In this document: positions 35,116 through 44,100 of the stretch, one piece after another | Position numbering within the stretch: the stretch's first letter is position 1 | Layout of the letters: each line of letters opens with the position of its first letter | Assembly (NCBI RefSeq): GCF_010727475.1 | Contig: NZ_AP022567.1 | Coordinates: 5,518,001 to 5,582,000, forward strand | DNA from: Mycolicibacterium mageritense | GTDB lineage: Bacteria > Actinomycetota > Actinomycetes > Mycobacteriales > Mycobacteriaceae | Direction of reading: 5' to 3' | DNA length: 64,000 nt | Notes under the pieces: model-generated | Seen by the model: the letters and a program-made list of their open reading frames with translations, nothing else | Told to the model about the DNA's origin: nothing | Databases searched by the model: none | Program-made: the position numbers and the translations under genes

Positions 35116-35850
35116 ATGCCGCCCCGAACAGCCACTCCGCGCACGGCCTCCGACACCGCCAACGGCGGCAAGGGGCCGCGCTCGGACTTTGTCAGGCCCA
35201 AGACCGCACAGCAGGCCGTGGCGGAGGCGCTGCGCCGGGACATCACGAGCGGCAAACTCGCGCCGGGCAGCTGGATCGTGCAGGAAAGCCTCGCCGAGCA
35301 GTTCGGCATGTCCCGGATCCCGATCCGCGAGGCGCTGAAAACGCTTGAGGCCGAGGAATACATCACCTATGTGCCGCACAGCGGCTACCGGGTGGCCAAG
35401 CTGGGTCTCGACGAACTGATCGAGGTGTTCCGGCTGCGCGACATCCTCGAAGCCGAGCTGATCCGCGATGCCATGCCTGCCGTGACCGACGAGGTCGTCG
35501 AGCAGATGCGCGAGCAGATGGCCGAAATGGAGCGGGCCGCGACGGCAGGCGACCTGATCGCCGTGGGCCTGGCCAACCGGAAGTTTCACTTCCTGACGTT
35601 CGAGGGCAGCGGTATGGCGCGCACCAAGCGCATCGTGACGCAGTTGTGGAACACCGCGGACGCGTACCGCCCGCTGTATGCGCACCTCATGGACCTGGCG
35701 AAGGTCAACAGTGAACACGTGCTCCTGGTCGACGCGATGGCGGCCCGCGACGTCGAGCGGGTGGTCAAGCTCAACCACGAACACCGTCTGCACGCGATCG
35801 ATCACCTGCACACCGTGTTCGGTCGCGAGGACTCCGAAGCGGGCGCGTGA
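35116..35850 (+). CDS. GntR family regulator, FadR/FCD subfamily
   Basis: A 244-residue ligand-responsive repressor. The N-terminal winged helix-turn-helix spans about residues 28-95 (QAVAEALRRDITSGKLAPG, then AEQFGMSRIPIREALKTLEA, then YRVAKLG). The C-terminal all-helical FCD domain contains metal/ligand-type residues in the stretch from FRLRDILEAELIRDA to NHEHRLHAIDHLH. It heads the catabolic cluster. Its own promoter and three further cluster promoters carry the same 17-base operator, so it probably controls them. Its stop overlaps the RidA-like start (GTGA). Confidence 0.93.
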   Translation: MPPRTATPRTASDTANGGKGPRSDFVRPKTAQQAVAEALRRDITSGKLAPGSWIVQESLAEQFGMSRIPIREALKTLEAEEYITYVPHSGYRVAKLGLDELIEVFRLRDILEAELIRDAMPAVTDEVVEQMREQMAEMERAATAGDLIAVGLANRKFHFLTFEGSGMARTKRIVTQLWNTADAYRPLYAHLMDLAKVNSEHVLLVDAMAARDVERVVKLNHEHRLHAIDHLHTVFGREDSEAGA

Positions 35851-36305
35851 GCCCGCGAGACCGCCTCGCGGCGTTGGGTTTCGAGATCCCGCCGGCACCG
35901 AAGCCCAAAGGTGCGTATTTCCCGAGCCGTCGGTGCGGTGACCAACTGTGGATATCGGGTTCGACCGCGCGGCGGCCCGGCGATCCCGGCGCCGTGGGTG
36001 TCGTGGGGGACGACGTCACGGTCGAACAGGCTCGGATCCAGGCGCGTTTCGCGGCGTTGAACCTGATCGCGGCGATCGACGCGGCGGTCGGGGTGCACGC
36101 CGTGACGGCGCTCGTGCACCTTCGCGGTTACGTCCGGGCGAGATCCGATTTCGACGGGCATCCCGCGGTGATCGACGGTGCCTCCGAGTTGTTGATCGAC
36201 GTTTTCGGTGAGGACTGCGGCGCGCACGCCCGCACGGCGATCGGGGTGGCATCCCTGCCGGGCGGTGCGTGCGTGGAACTGGAACTCGTAGCAAGCGTGG
36301 GTTAG
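35847..36305 (+). CDS. RidA/YjgF/Rut-C family protein
   Basis: A 152-residue member of the Rid superfamily. It has the usual order: FPSRRCGDQLWISGSTARRPG, then the helix QARIQARFAALNLIAAIDAAVG, then ALVHLRGYVRARSDF, ending ARTAIGVASLPGGACVELE with the Arg that contacts carboxylates in RidA. RidA proteins hydrolyse reactive enamines and imines; RutC handles an unstable product of pyrimidine ring opening. Translational coupling to the GntR gene and the nearby monooxygenase and amidohydrolase suggest a comparable job here. Confidence 0.88.
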   Translation: MSPRDRLAALGFEIPPAPKPKGAYFPSRRCGDQLWISGSTARRPGDPGAVGVVGDDVTVEQARIQARFAALNLIAAIDAAVGVHAVTALVHLRGYVRARSDFDGHPAVIDGASELLIDVFGEDCGAHARTAIGVASLPGGACVELELVASVG

Positions 36306-36315
36306 CGGGTCTGGG

Positions 36316-36897
36316 TCAGGCCAGCCGTTCGGCGGCGCGCCCGATGGCCAGGCCCAGTGCCACGCCGGCCAGTGCCGTCAATGCGATTGCCAGCCAGTCA
36401 TTTTCGTCTACCGTCCGATCAATTCTCGGCCGCCCGGCAGCGGGTTCTGCTTCGGCCGGTGCGATCAACGCGTTGAGCCTGCGCACGAACTGGCCGATGA
36501 TGCGGTTGCCGACCTGGGTGATGACGCCACTGCCGAACTGGGCGATGCGGCCCCCGAGTTCGAGGTCGGTCCGCACCGTGACGGCGGCGCGGCCGCCGCT
36601 GTCGCGGGCCGACATCGTGACGGTCGCCGCTGCCGAGCCGTTACCCTTGCCGTCGCGCGCGGTGCCGCGCACCACCATCTGATGCGCGGTGTCGTCGCGG
36701 CTGACGACCGTCGCTGTGCCGGCCAGCGTGAGCCCCACCGGACCGACCTTGACCGCGACCCGCGCCCGGTAGTCGTCACCCTCGTGGCCTTCGAGTTCCG
36801 CGCCGGGTATGCACTCGACGACGCGCGGGATGTCGGTCAGCGCCGCCCACGCGACCTCGAGCGGCGCATCGACGGAGAACTCGTTGACCAGTTGCAT
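36316..36897 (-). CDS. CoxG-like SRPBCC family protein
   Basis: A 194-residue protein with an N-terminal SRPBCC/CoxG domain (about 1-145: MQLVNEFSVDAPLEVAWAAL, then CIPGAELEG, then GVITQVGNRIIGQF) and a C-terminal hydrophobic anchor (about 170-190: AIALTALAGVALGLAIG). CoxG proteins accompany aerobic CO dehydrogenase-type molybdenum hydroxylases and are thought to help attach or mature them at the membrane. It lies on the opposite strand from the cluster, ending ten bases from the RidA-like gene. Operator site B stands between it and the monooxygenase gene, so it may share the control. Confidence 0.87.
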   Translation of the reverse strand: MQLVNEFSVDAPLEVAWAALTDIPRVVECIPGAELEGHEGDDYRARVAVKVGPVGLTLAGTATVVSRDDTAHQMVVRGTARDGKGNGSAAATVTMSARDSGGRAAVTVRTDLELGGRIAQFGSGVITQVGNRIIGQFVRRLNALIAPAEAEPAAGRPRIDRTVDENDWLAIALTALAGVALGLAIGRAAERLA

Positions 36898-36971
36898 GAC
36901 GTTTCCTTGTCCTCTCCTCGATCGGTCCGTCACCCGTTTGGAGTTGTGTGACCTGAACCGCACCCTTACGA

Positions 36972-36988
36972 TTGGATACGATATCCAA
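36972..36988. promoter_or_regulatory. GntR-type operator, site B (CoxG/monooxygenase divergent region)
   Basis: TTGGATA-CGA-TATCCAA is a perfect 7-3-7 inverted repeat and the best copy of the motif. Its centre reads TACGAT, a TANNNT -10 element for the monooxygenase gene 22 bases downstream. It could act on both divergent genes. Confidence 0.75.
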
Positions 36989-37009
36989 CGCAGGCCCAGG
37001 AGGTCGATA

Positions 37010-38005
37010 GTGCTGAGTAAAGGGGTCGGTCTGTTCCCGACCGAGCCGGTGGGCGCCATGTGCGAGTACGTCAAGCTGAGCGAATCGCTCGGGTACGACA
37101 ACGTGTGGTTCGGTGACTCGCAGAACATCTGGCGGGAATCGTCGACCGTCATGGGGGCCGCGGCCGTCGGCACCGAGCGCATCATCTTCGGCACCGGCGT
37201 GACCAACGCGGTCACGCGCCATCCTTCGCTGCTCGCGTCCACCTGGGCGACGCTCGCCGAGTTCACCGGTGGTCGCGTGGCGCTGGGGATCGGGACGGGC
37301 GATTCCTCACTGCGGACCATGGGCCTCAAGCCGCTCAAGCTCGCGGAGCTGGAGCAGTCGATCGTCGACCTCCGCGCGCTGTTCAAAGGTGAGAAGGTGG
37401 TGGAGCCGACCAGCGGCGCCGAATACCACCTCAACTACGTGACCGAGCCGATGAACATACCGATCTACATCGCCGCATCCGCACCGAAGATCCTGCGGAT
37501 GTCCGGGCGAATCGCCGACGGCGTGATCGTGCTCGTCGGCACGGCACCGCACTTCATCGAAGCGGCGCTGGCGACCATCGAAGCGGGTGCGGCCGAGAGC
37601 GGGCGCACGCTCGACGACATCCACATCGTGTTGTGGACCCCGACGGCGATCGACGAGGATCGCACCAAGGCCCGGGATCTGGTGCGCGCGCACGTATCCC
37701 GTGTCGCGATCCGGCCGTTGCCCGCCAAGGTCGAGCCGTCGCTTGAGCAGGCGATCGACCGGATCCGGGAGTCCTACGATTACTACCAGCACATGAACAC
37801 CGAAGCCTCACACGCGGATCTGGTACCCGACGAATTGGTGGATCTGTTCGCGCTGGCAGGCACGCCGGACGAATGCGCCCAGCGGCTCAAGGAGATCGAG
37901 GCACTCGGTGTCGACCAGGTGTCGATCGTGCCGTTCGTGCGACCGGGGGAGAGCCGGGCTCCGACCATTCGCACCTTCGCCGAGATCGCCGGCGGCCGTG
38001 CCTGA
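37010..38005 (+). CDS. Luciferase-like (LLM-class) flavin/F420-dependent oxidoreductase
   Basis: A 331-residue TIM-barrel oxidoreductase of the bacterial luciferase family. It has LGYDNVWFGDSQNIW, GTGVTNAVTRHPSLLASTWA, GRVALGIGTGDSSL and PIYIAASAPKILRMSGRIAD. It resembles mycobacterial Mer-like F420-dependent enzymes; a flavin-dependent monooxygenase is the alternative. The GTG at 37010 has CAGGAGG six bases upstream. In the cluster it could oxygenate and open a ring made electron-poor by the molybdenum hydroxylase, as RutA does for uracil. That role is inferred from context only. Confidence 0.85.
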   Translation: MLSKGVGLFPTEPVGAMCEYVKLSESLGYDNVWFGDSQNIWRESSTVMGAAAVGTERIIFGTGVTNAVTRHPSLLASTWATLAEFTGGRVALGIGTGDSSLRTMGLKPLKLAELEQSIVDLRALFKGEKVVEPTSGAEYHLNYVTEPMNIPIYIAASAPKILRMSGRIADGVIVLVGTAPHFIEAALATIEAGAAESGRTLDDIHIVLWTPTAIDEDRTKARDLVRAHVSRVAIRPLPAKVEPSLEQAIDRIRESYDYYQHMNTEASHADLVPDELVDLFALAGTPDECAQRLKEIEALGVDQVSIVPFVRPGESRAPTIRTFAEIAGGRA

Positions 38006-38276
38006 CGCGGCCCGCGCCGAGCGCGCGTTTCCCGCTCCGGGAAGCGCGGTGCCCGGCGCACCGCCCGCGTTGAAGCGGGCACTGACTCCCGCCGACGGTG
38101 TGCAGCTGGGTGGGCAGCAGCCGCCTGGTGTGTCTGCCGTGGTGTCCGCTGCGCCGGCGGCAGCCGGTGGTGCCCGATTCACGGCGGCCGCGGCGCTCAT
38201 GGGGGTGGCGGTGGGGCTCGAACTGGCCGGTTTGTTGTCCAGGGTCACGAGGGCGCTCGGGCGTCCGAAACATTGA
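37998..38276 (+). CDS. Small Ala/Pro-rich protein with one C-terminal membrane segment
   Basis: A 92-residue frame starting at a GTG eight bases inside the end of the monooxygenase gene. The N-terminal two thirds are Ala/Pro/Gly-rich without recognisable domain; about residues 65-85 form a hydrophobic segment (FTAAAALMGVAVGLELAGL) followed by a basic tail. The tail is reminiscent of the CoxG anchor. Coupling and the clean end before operator site C favour a real gene, but low complexity leaves doubt. Confidence 0.45.
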   Translation: MPDAARAERAFPAPGSAVPGAPPALKRALTPADGVQLGGQQPPGVSAVVSAAPAAAGGARFTAAAALMGVAVGLELAGLLSRVTRALGRPKH

Positions 38277-38292
38277 CCTAGATCACAGTAAT

Positions 38293-38309
38293 TCGTATAG
38301 TGTATCCAA
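38293..38309 (+). promoter_or_regulatory. GntR-type operator, site C (ABC importer promoter)
   Basis: TCGTATA-GTG-TATCCAA matches site B in 12 of 14 arm positions. The centre TAGTGT is a TANNNT -10 element 26 bases before the substrate-binding protein ATG. It lies in the 59-base gap that starts the importer and hydroxylase operon. Confidence 0.7.
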
Positions 38310-38335
38310 TATTCAACAGCCGGAGGTTGTGTCGG

Positions 38336-39319
38336 ATGTCGTGGTTTCCCAAAGTCTTTGCCGCTGCGTGTACTGCGGTCGCCGTCGTCGTCGGGATGAC
38401 GGCGTGTGCCGACGAATCCGCCGGTCCCGCAGGCGGCGGCACCGACGCGTTGAGCATCTCGGCGACCGGCGTCGACAGCCTGCCGTTCATGGCCATCCTC
38501 CAGGTCGGCATCGACAAGGGCTGGTTCAAGGAGCAGGGGCTCAACGTCGACCTCTACTCCGGTGGCGGCGGCGGGAACACGCTGCGGGTGGTCACCAGTG
38601 GCGACGCGGACATGGCCATCGCGGGCAACAGCTCAGTGATTCTCGCTGCACAGCAACCGAATTCGAAGCTCAAGGTCGTCGCGCCGTGGTTCCAGATCAA
38701 CGACTTCTCGTGGATCTCCCCACCCGGGCGCAAACTTGAGGGCGCGACCCTCGGCTTCAGCTCGGCGGGATCCTCCACCGAACTCATCGTCAAGGGCCTC
38801 GAACGCAAACTGAACGTCAAGTCCCAGGCAGTCGGTCCGATGGGCGACAACTGGACCGCGGCCAAGGCAGGCCAGATCACCGCCGGATGGGCCATGCAGC
38901 CGTTCATCGCGGACAAGCAGGCATCGGATCACGCTGAGGTACTGGTGGATTCGCGTGATGTGGTGGGCGACCTGCCCGCCGACCTGGTCGCGGTCAACAC
39001 CGACTACGCCGAGCAGAACCCGGACAACATCCGTGACTTCTTCACTGTCGTCAACCGGCTCAACGAGTGGCTGGTGGCCAACCCTGACGAGGCCGCGGCG
39101 ACCATCGCACCGCTCGTCGGTGTCAGCCCCGAGGTGATGAAGTCGGCGTTCTCGGCCAACCCGGACCTTGCCAAGGGGTACACCCTGAAGGTCGACACCG
39201 CGGGCCTGACGAACCTTTCGGAGTTGATGGTGGGCGCCGGTCAGATCTCCGAGCCCATCGACTGGGCCACCACACTCGACCAGCAGTACCTGCCCGAGGA
39301 TGCACGGGCGGAATTCTGA
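38336..39319 (+). CDS. ABC importer substrate-binding lipoprotein, NitT/TauT/THI5-like
   Basis: A 327-residue exported lipoprotein with signal peptide and lipobox GMTAC (lipidated Cys24), then an SsuA/THI5-like fold: LSISATGVDSLPFMAILQVG, then GWFKEQGLNVDLYSGGGGG, then TSGDADMAIAGNSS. Relatives bind sulfonates, nitrate, taurine, aromatic carboxylates or pyrimidine precursors, so the ligand is unknown, but it is probably the growth substrate of the cluster. The ATG has GGAGG nine bases upstream. ATPase and two permease genes follow. Confidence 0.92.
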   Translation: MSWFPKVFAAACTAVAVVVGMTACADESAGPAGGGTDALSISATGVDSLPFMAILQVGIDKGWFKEQGLNVDLYSGGGGGNTLRVVTSGDADMAIAGNSSVILAAQQPNSKLKVVAPWFQINDFSWISPPGRKLEGATLGFSSAGSSTELIVKGLERKLNVKSQAVGPMGDNWTAAKAGQITAGWAMQPFIADKQASDHAEVLVDSRDVVGDLPADLVAVNTDYAEQNPDNIRDFFTVVNRLNEWLVANPDEAAATIAPLVGVSPEVMKSAFSANPDLAKGYTLKVDTAGLTNLSELMVGAGQISEPIDWATTLDQQYLPEDARAEF

Positions 39320-39354
39320 GCCACGACAGCCAGCTAGTGGAAGAGGCGCACCCC

Positions 39355-40155
39355 ATGGACCATGACGGCATCCGGATCGAAGACGTATCCGTCGTCTTCG
39401 ACGCCCCGGCAGGCAAGGTGACGGCGGTTACCGACATCACCCAGCACGTGCCGCACTCCAGCTTCGTGTCGATCGTCGGGCCGAGTGGATGTGGCAAATC
39501 CACGCTGCTGGCGGTCATCTCGGGATTGCAGAAGGCCTCCACGGGCCAGGTGCGGGTCGCCGGAAAACCCGTGACCGGGCCCGACCCCACGATCGGCGTG
39601 GTGTTCCAGGAGGACTCGACCCTGCCGTGGCGCACGGTCGAGGAGAACGTGGCGTTCGCGATGGAGATGATCGGCACCGACAAGGCCGCCCGTCGGCAGC
39701 GCGCGAAGGACGCCATCGAACTTGTGGGCCTGGGCGGCTTCGAAAAGTCGTATCCCTCGATGCTCTCCGGCGGCATGCGGCAACGGGTGGCGCTGGCCCG
39801 CACGCTCGCCGTGCAGCCCGAGGTGGTGCTCATGGACGAGCCGTTCGCCGCGCTCGACCAGCAGACCCGGCTGTTTCTCGGCGCCGAGGTCCGCCAGATC
39901 TGGGCCCGCACGCACCAGACCATCGTGTTCGTGACGCACGACATCTCCGAGGCCATCCTGCTGTCCCAGCAGGTGTGGGTGATGTCCTACCGGCCGGGGT
40001 CGATCATCGACGTCGTCGACATCGACCTGCCGGACGAACGCGACGCAGGCATGGTGTCCACGCCTGAGTTCAACGAACTGCAGAACCGGATCTGGACCTC
40101 GCTGCAGGCCGAATCCATGCGCGGGTTCAAGCAGCAGGAGGCTGCCACCACGTGA
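39355..40155 (+). CDS. ABC importer ATP-binding protein (NitT/TauT type)
   Basis: A 266-residue ATPase energising the importer. Walker A is G42-PSGCGKST50, the signature LSGGMRQR is at about 137 and Walker B VVLMDEPFAALD at about 157, with a switch His in IVFVTHDISEAI. The ATG at 39355 is chosen for its AAGAGG and the start of the conserved domain; a GTG six codons earlier has no ribosome binding site. The stop overlaps the first permease start by four bases. Confidence 0.93.
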   Translation: MDHDGIRIEDVSVVFDAPAGKVTAVTDITQHVPHSSFVSIVGPSGCGKSTLLAVISGLQKASTGQVRVAGKPVTGPDPTIGVVFQEDSTLPWRTVEENVAFAMEMIGTDKAARRQRAKDAIELVGLGGFEKSYPSMLSGGMRQRVALARTLAVQPEVVLMDEPFAALDQQTRLFLGAEVRQIWARTHQTIVFVTHDISEAILLSQQVWVMSYRPGSIIDVVDIDLPDERDAGMVSTPEFNELQNRIWTSLQAESMRGFKQQEAATT

Positions 40156-41003
40156 CGACTTCCTATGTGGCACAAGACGACCTGCCCACCGAGACGATGA
40201 CCCCGGATTCCGGCCGGCCGCACCCCACGCCGCGCAGGCGCGGGCTGGGCAACTTCGCGTTGAGCGGCATCTCGACCGTCGTGCTGATCGTCGCGTTCCT
40301 GGTGTTCGCCGAGATCGGTGCCAAGGCGGGGATGTGGAGCGACCGCATCCTGCCCGCACCGTCGGTCATCCTGGCCGAGTTGGGCCGGCTGCTGGGACAA
40401 CCACAGTTCTGGGACGACGCCGCACGCACCGGCGTCGAGGTCGCGTTCTCGATCGTGTTCGGCAGCCTGCTGGGATTCGCGGCGGGCCTGGTCTTCTGGA
40501 AGGTGCCCGCCGTCGGGCGGATCTTCGAGCCCTATCTGGTGTCGTTCTACGCGGTGCCGCTCGTGCTGTTCTATCCGGTGATGATCGTCCTGGTCGGGAT
40601 CAACGCCACGTCGGTCATCATCCTGGCGACCGTCATGGCCGCGATCCCCATGGCGCTCAACACCGCCGTCGGGCTCAACTCCATGCCGCCGGTGTACCTC
40701 AAGCTGGCCCGCTCGCTCAAGGCTTCCCCGCGCCAGACCCTGTTCGCGATCGCGATCCCCGCGGCAGGGCCGTTCATCGTCGCAGGCCTGCGGCTGGCCG
40801 TGGTCTACGCGCTGATCGGCACCATCGCGATGGAGTTCACCACCGCGCAGGCCGGCCTGGGCTACCGCATCCGCTATCTGTACGAGATCTTCAACAACAA
40901 CGAGATGTTCGCCTACATCGCGGTGGTGCTGGTGCTCTCATGCATCCTCACCGTGCTGCTGGCGCTCGTGGAACGCGTGCTGCTGCGGGGGAGGAACCGA
41001 TGA
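40152..41003 (+). CDS. ABC importer permease 1 (NitT/TauT type)
   Basis: A 283-residue inner-membrane permease with about six hydrophobic segments and the EAA-type loop that contacts the ATPase (YLKLARSLKASPRQTLFAIA). The N-terminal 35 residues are cytosolic and rich in Thr, Pro and Arg. It overlaps its neighbours by GTGA at the start and ATGA at the end. Together with the next gene it makes a heterodimeric channel. Confidence 0.92.
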   Translation: MTTSYVAQDDLPTETMTPDSGRPHPTPRRRGLGNFALSGISTVVLIVAFLVFAEIGAKAGMWSDRILPAPSVILAELGRLLGQPQFWDDAARTGVEVAFSIVFGSLLGFAAGLVFWKVPAVGRIFEPYLVSFYAVPLVLFYPVMIVLVGINATSVIILATVMAAIPMALNTAVGLNSMPPVYLKLARSLKASPRQTLFAIAIPAAGPFIVAGLRLAVVYALIGTIAMEFTTAQAGLGYRIRYLYEIFNNNEMFAYIAVVLVLSCILTVLLALVERVLLRGRNR

Positions 41004-41791
41004 CCGCCACGGTGGAAAGCACCTCGGCACCGACGAAAACCAGGTCGACCGCGCACCGGATCCGCGTGCTGCTCGGCAACCAGGCCGTAGGTGCGACTTT
41101 GCTTGCCGTGCTCGTGGCGATCGTGTGGGAGGTGTTCTCCGAGCTGACGTTCGTGATCCCGTCGCCGGTGCAGACCATCGGCGTGCTCATCGGCAACCTC
41201 TCGGATCCCGCGTACCTGTTCGATCTGCGGGTCACCGCGCAGTCGGTGTTCCTGGCCTTCGTCATCGGAACCGCGATCGGTGGGGGACTGGGGCTGCTGC
41301 TGGGGCTTTCGGAGCGGCTGCGCGTGATCTTCGAGCCGATGCTGATCATGCTCAACGGAATTCCCAAGATCGTGCTGTATCCGGTGTTGCTGCCGATCTT
41401 CAGCCTGACCGGATCCAAAGTGGTCATGGGTGTACTGTTCGCGTTGTTCCCGGTGCTCATCAACGTGTCCACCGGCGTTCAGGAGATCCCGCGCGTCTAC
41501 TGGAAACTCGCCCGCTCGGTACGGGCCAACGCGTGGCAGATGCTGGTGCACATCATCATTCCGGCGATCCGGCGGCCGCTGCTCACCGGCATTCGGCTCG
41601 CGGTGAGCCTGGCGGTGGTGGGCGTGGTGCTCTCGGAGTTCTTCGCGACCCGTCGCGGCCTGGGCCGCGTGGTGTTGCAGGCCTACAGTCACGGTGACTA
41701 CCCGTCCATGGTCGCCACCATCATGCTGTTGATCACGATCTCGTTCGGCATCTCGATCGCGTTGTGGCAGTGGGAGAAACGACTCCATTGA
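41000..41791 (+). CDS. ABC importer permease 2 (NitT/TauT type)
   Basis: Second permease, 263 aa, with about six membrane segments and the coupling loop VYWKLARSVRANAWQMLVHI. It is related to permease 1 but clearly distinct in sequence, so the channel is probably a heterodimer. It starts with ATGA overlap on permease 1, behind GGGGGAGGAA. Its stop overlaps the likely start of the molybdenum hydroxylase gene, tying transport to catabolism in one operon. Confidence 0.92.
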   Translation: MTATVESTSAPTKTRSTAHRIRVLLGNQAVGATLLAVLVAIVWEVFSELTFVIPSPVQTIGVLIGNLSDPAYLFDLRVTAQSVFLAFVIGTAIGGGLGLLLGLSERLRVIFEPMLIMLNGIPKIVLYPVLLPIFSLTGSKVVMGVLFALFPVLINVSTGVQEIPRVYWKLARSVRANAWQMLVHIIIPAIRRPLLTGIRLAVSLAVVGVVLSEFFATRRGLGRVVLQAYSHGDYPSMVATIMLLITISFGISIALWQWEKRLH

Positions 41792-44100
41792 AACCGGGCT
41801 ACATCGGCAGTTCGGTGCGGCGGCGCGAGGATGAGCGGCTGCTGGGCGGACACGGGCAGTTCGTGGCCGATCACGCGGCGGGCGCACACCACGTGGTGTT
41901 TCTGCGCTCCAGCGAGCCGCACGCCGCGATCACCCGGATCGACACCGCGGCCGCAGCAGGCATGCCCGGCGTGGTTGGCGTTTTCACGGCAGCCGACCTC
42001 GGGCTGTGCGGCGTGCCCATCCCGAGCCTGACCACACCGGACCCGCAGTTCACCGCGGCCACCGCGTGCGTGCTGGCCGAACAGCGGCTGTCGATCCTGG
42101 CCTCCGATCGGGTGCACTACGTCGGTCAGCCGATCGCCGTGGTGGTCGCCGAGGACCGGTACTGCGGCGAAGACGCGCTGGAGGCCATCGAGATCGACTA
42201 CGAGGCTCTCCCGGTGGTCACCGATCCGGAGTCGGCGCTCGAGCCGGGGAGTCCGGTGTTGTTCGACCACCTCGACGGCAATGAAGCTGCCCGCCTGCGG
42301 TATTCGTTCGGTGATCCCGAGCGGGCATTCGCCGCTGCCGCCCACGTGGTCACCGGAACGTACCGCATGAACCGCCACGGGGCGGTCCCGCTGGAATGCC
42401 GGGGCGTGCTCGCGCACTTCGACCCCCGTCTGCAGCGCGTCGAGCTGACCACCTCGACCCAGGTGCCGCACATGGTGCGCAACGCCATCTGCGCTGTGAC
42501 CGGTTGGTCCCGTCAGGACATCAAGGTTTCGGTGCCCGACGTCGGCGGCGGTTTCGGCACCAAGGCCAACGTGTACGGCGAGGAGATTCTGCTCGCGCTG
42601 CTGGCCCGGCACACGGGCCACCGGATGATCTGGGTGGAGGACCGCCAGGAACACCTGGTGGCCAGCGCGCAAGGCCGCGACCAGATTCATCGCACCCGGC
42701 TCGCGTTCGATGCCGAGGGCCGCATCCTCGCCTGGGCCGACGACTTCGTCGTGGACATCGGCGCCGGAAGCCTGTGGGTGGCAGGCATCATCGCCAACAC
42801 CGCGATCCATCTGCTCGGACCGTACCGGATACCGGCGGCCGACATCGCGGGGCGGGCCGCGCTGACCAACAAGACCCTGGTGGCGCAGTATCGCGGCGCG
42901 GGCCGGCCCGAGGCGACGTTCGCGCTCGAACGCAGCCTCGACGCCGCGGCTGCCGAACTGGGCTTGTCGACCGACGAGATCAGGCGGCGCAACGTGCTCA
43001 CCGACGCCGACCTGCCGTACGCGCGGCCCATTCCGTACCGCGACGGCGTGCCGATCAGCTACGACGGCCGCGACTACCGTGCGTGTCTGGAGTCGGTGCT
43101 CGAATCGCTGCCGCGCGACGAGATGACGCGTTGCGCGGCAACGCATCCGCAGTACCGCATCGGGTACGGGCTGTCCTGCTACCTGGAGGCGACGGGCCGA
43201 GGCCCGCACGAGACGGCACGGATCCGGCTGCTGCCCGACGGGCGCTTCGAGGTGACGGCCGGGGCCGCGTCCGCGGGCCAGGGCCACGAGACCGTGTTCG
43301 CCCAGGTGGCCGCCGAAGCGTTGGCGGTGCCGATGGAACAGGTCTGTTACGTGCCGGGCGACACCGAGCGGCTGCCCGACGGGGTCGGCACGTTCGCCAG
43401 CCGCTCGGCGATCCTCGCAGGCTCGGCCGTGCACAAGGCCGCCCGCGAACTCGTCGAGCTCGCCACCGGGCGCGCCGCGCGCCTGGCGGGCGCCGACGAG
43501 TTCGACGTGCAGTACGCCGACGGCCGATTCCATGTGGCCGCAGAACATTCCGTGAGCTGGCCCGAACTCGCCCGTGTCGCTGCTCTCGGCGGTGATCAGG
43601 AAAGCGGTGGCGCACTCGACGTGACGGCGGTGTACCGGGTGCCGACCGTGACCTGGACCATGGGTGTGCACGCCGTGATCGTCGGCGTGCACCGGCGCAC
43701 CGGTATCGTGAAGGTGCTGCGCTACGCGGTATCGCACGAAGGCGGCCGCGAGATCAACCCGAAGATCGTCGAGGGACAGATCATCGGCGGGGTCGCTCAG
43801 GGGGTCGGTGGGGCGTTGTTCGAGCACTGGCGGTATTCGGCGTCAGGCCAGCCGCAGTCGACCACGTTCGCCGCCTACCACCTGCCGCTCAGCACCGACA
43901 TGCCGCGCGTGCAGGTTCGGCACCTGCACGTCGATACCCCGGTCAACCCGATCGGCGTCCGGGGTGCGGGCGAGAGTGGCACCATCGCCGTCTACTCGGC
44001 CTTGGCCTGCGCAGTCGACGATGCCGTCGGTGGCGGATTCCACGTCGTCAGCACACCAATCTCGACGGGTGAGGTGTTCCGGGCCCTGGAGGCATCGTGA
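41788..44100 (+). CDS. Molybdenum hydroxylase large subunit (CoxL/xanthine dehydrogenase family)
   Basis: A 770-residue molybdopterin subunit of the xanthine oxidase family. It opens YIGSSVRRREDERLLGGHGQ and has VGGGFGTKANVYGEE, YRGAGRPEATFALE, and the catalytic-Glu region GVRGAGESGTIAVYS near the C-terminus. The CO dehydrogenase signature VAYRCSFR is replaced by YRGAGRPE, so CO oxidation is unlikely; hydroxylation of an N-heteroaromatic ring or aldehyde is expected. The TTG at 41788, overlapping the permease stop, gives the normal N-terminus; GTG codons at 41764 and 41770 are alternatives. FAD and 2Fe-2S subunits follow. Confidence 0.92.
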   Translation: MKPGYIGSSVRRREDERLLGGHGQFVADHAAGAHHVVFLRSSEPHAAITRIDTAAAAGMPGVVGVFTAADLGLCGVPIPSLTTPDPQFTAATACVLAEQRLSILASDRVHYVGQPIAVVVAEDRYCGEDALEAIEIDYEALPVVTDPESALEPGSPVLFDHLDGNEAARLRYSFGDPERAFAAAAHVVTGTYRMNRHGAVPLECRGVLAHFDPRLQRVELTTSTQVPHMVRNAICAVTGWSRQDIKVSVPDVGGGFGTKANVYGEEILLALLARHTGHRMIWVEDRQEHLVASAQGRDQIHRTRLAFDAEGRILAWADDFVVDIGAGSLWVAGIIANTAIHLLGPYRIPAADIAGRAALTNKTLVAQYRGAGRPEATFALERSLDAAAAELGLSTDEIRRRNVLTDADLPYARPIPYRDGVPISYDGRDYRACLESVLESLPRDEMTRCAATHPQYRIGYGLSCYLEATGRGPHETARIRLLPDGRFEVTAGAASAGQGHETVFAQVAAEALAVPMEQVCYVPGDTERLPDGVGTFASRSAILAGSAVHKAARELVELATGRAARLAGADEFDVQYADGRFHVAAEHSVSWPELARVAALGGDQESGGALDVTAVYRVPTVTWTMGVHAVIVGVHRRTGIVKVLRYAVSHEGGREINPKIVEGQIIGGVAQGVGGALFEHWRYSASGQPQSTTFAAYHLPLSTDMPRVQVRHLHVDTPVNPIGVRGAGESGTIAVYSALACAVDDAVGGGFHVVSTPISTGEVFRALEAS

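Noticed and set aside
41698..43827. Minus-strand open frame of 709 codons antisense to the molybdenum hydroxylase gene
   Set aside because: The plus strand encodes a clear xanthine oxidase-family protein; the antisense frame has no domain.
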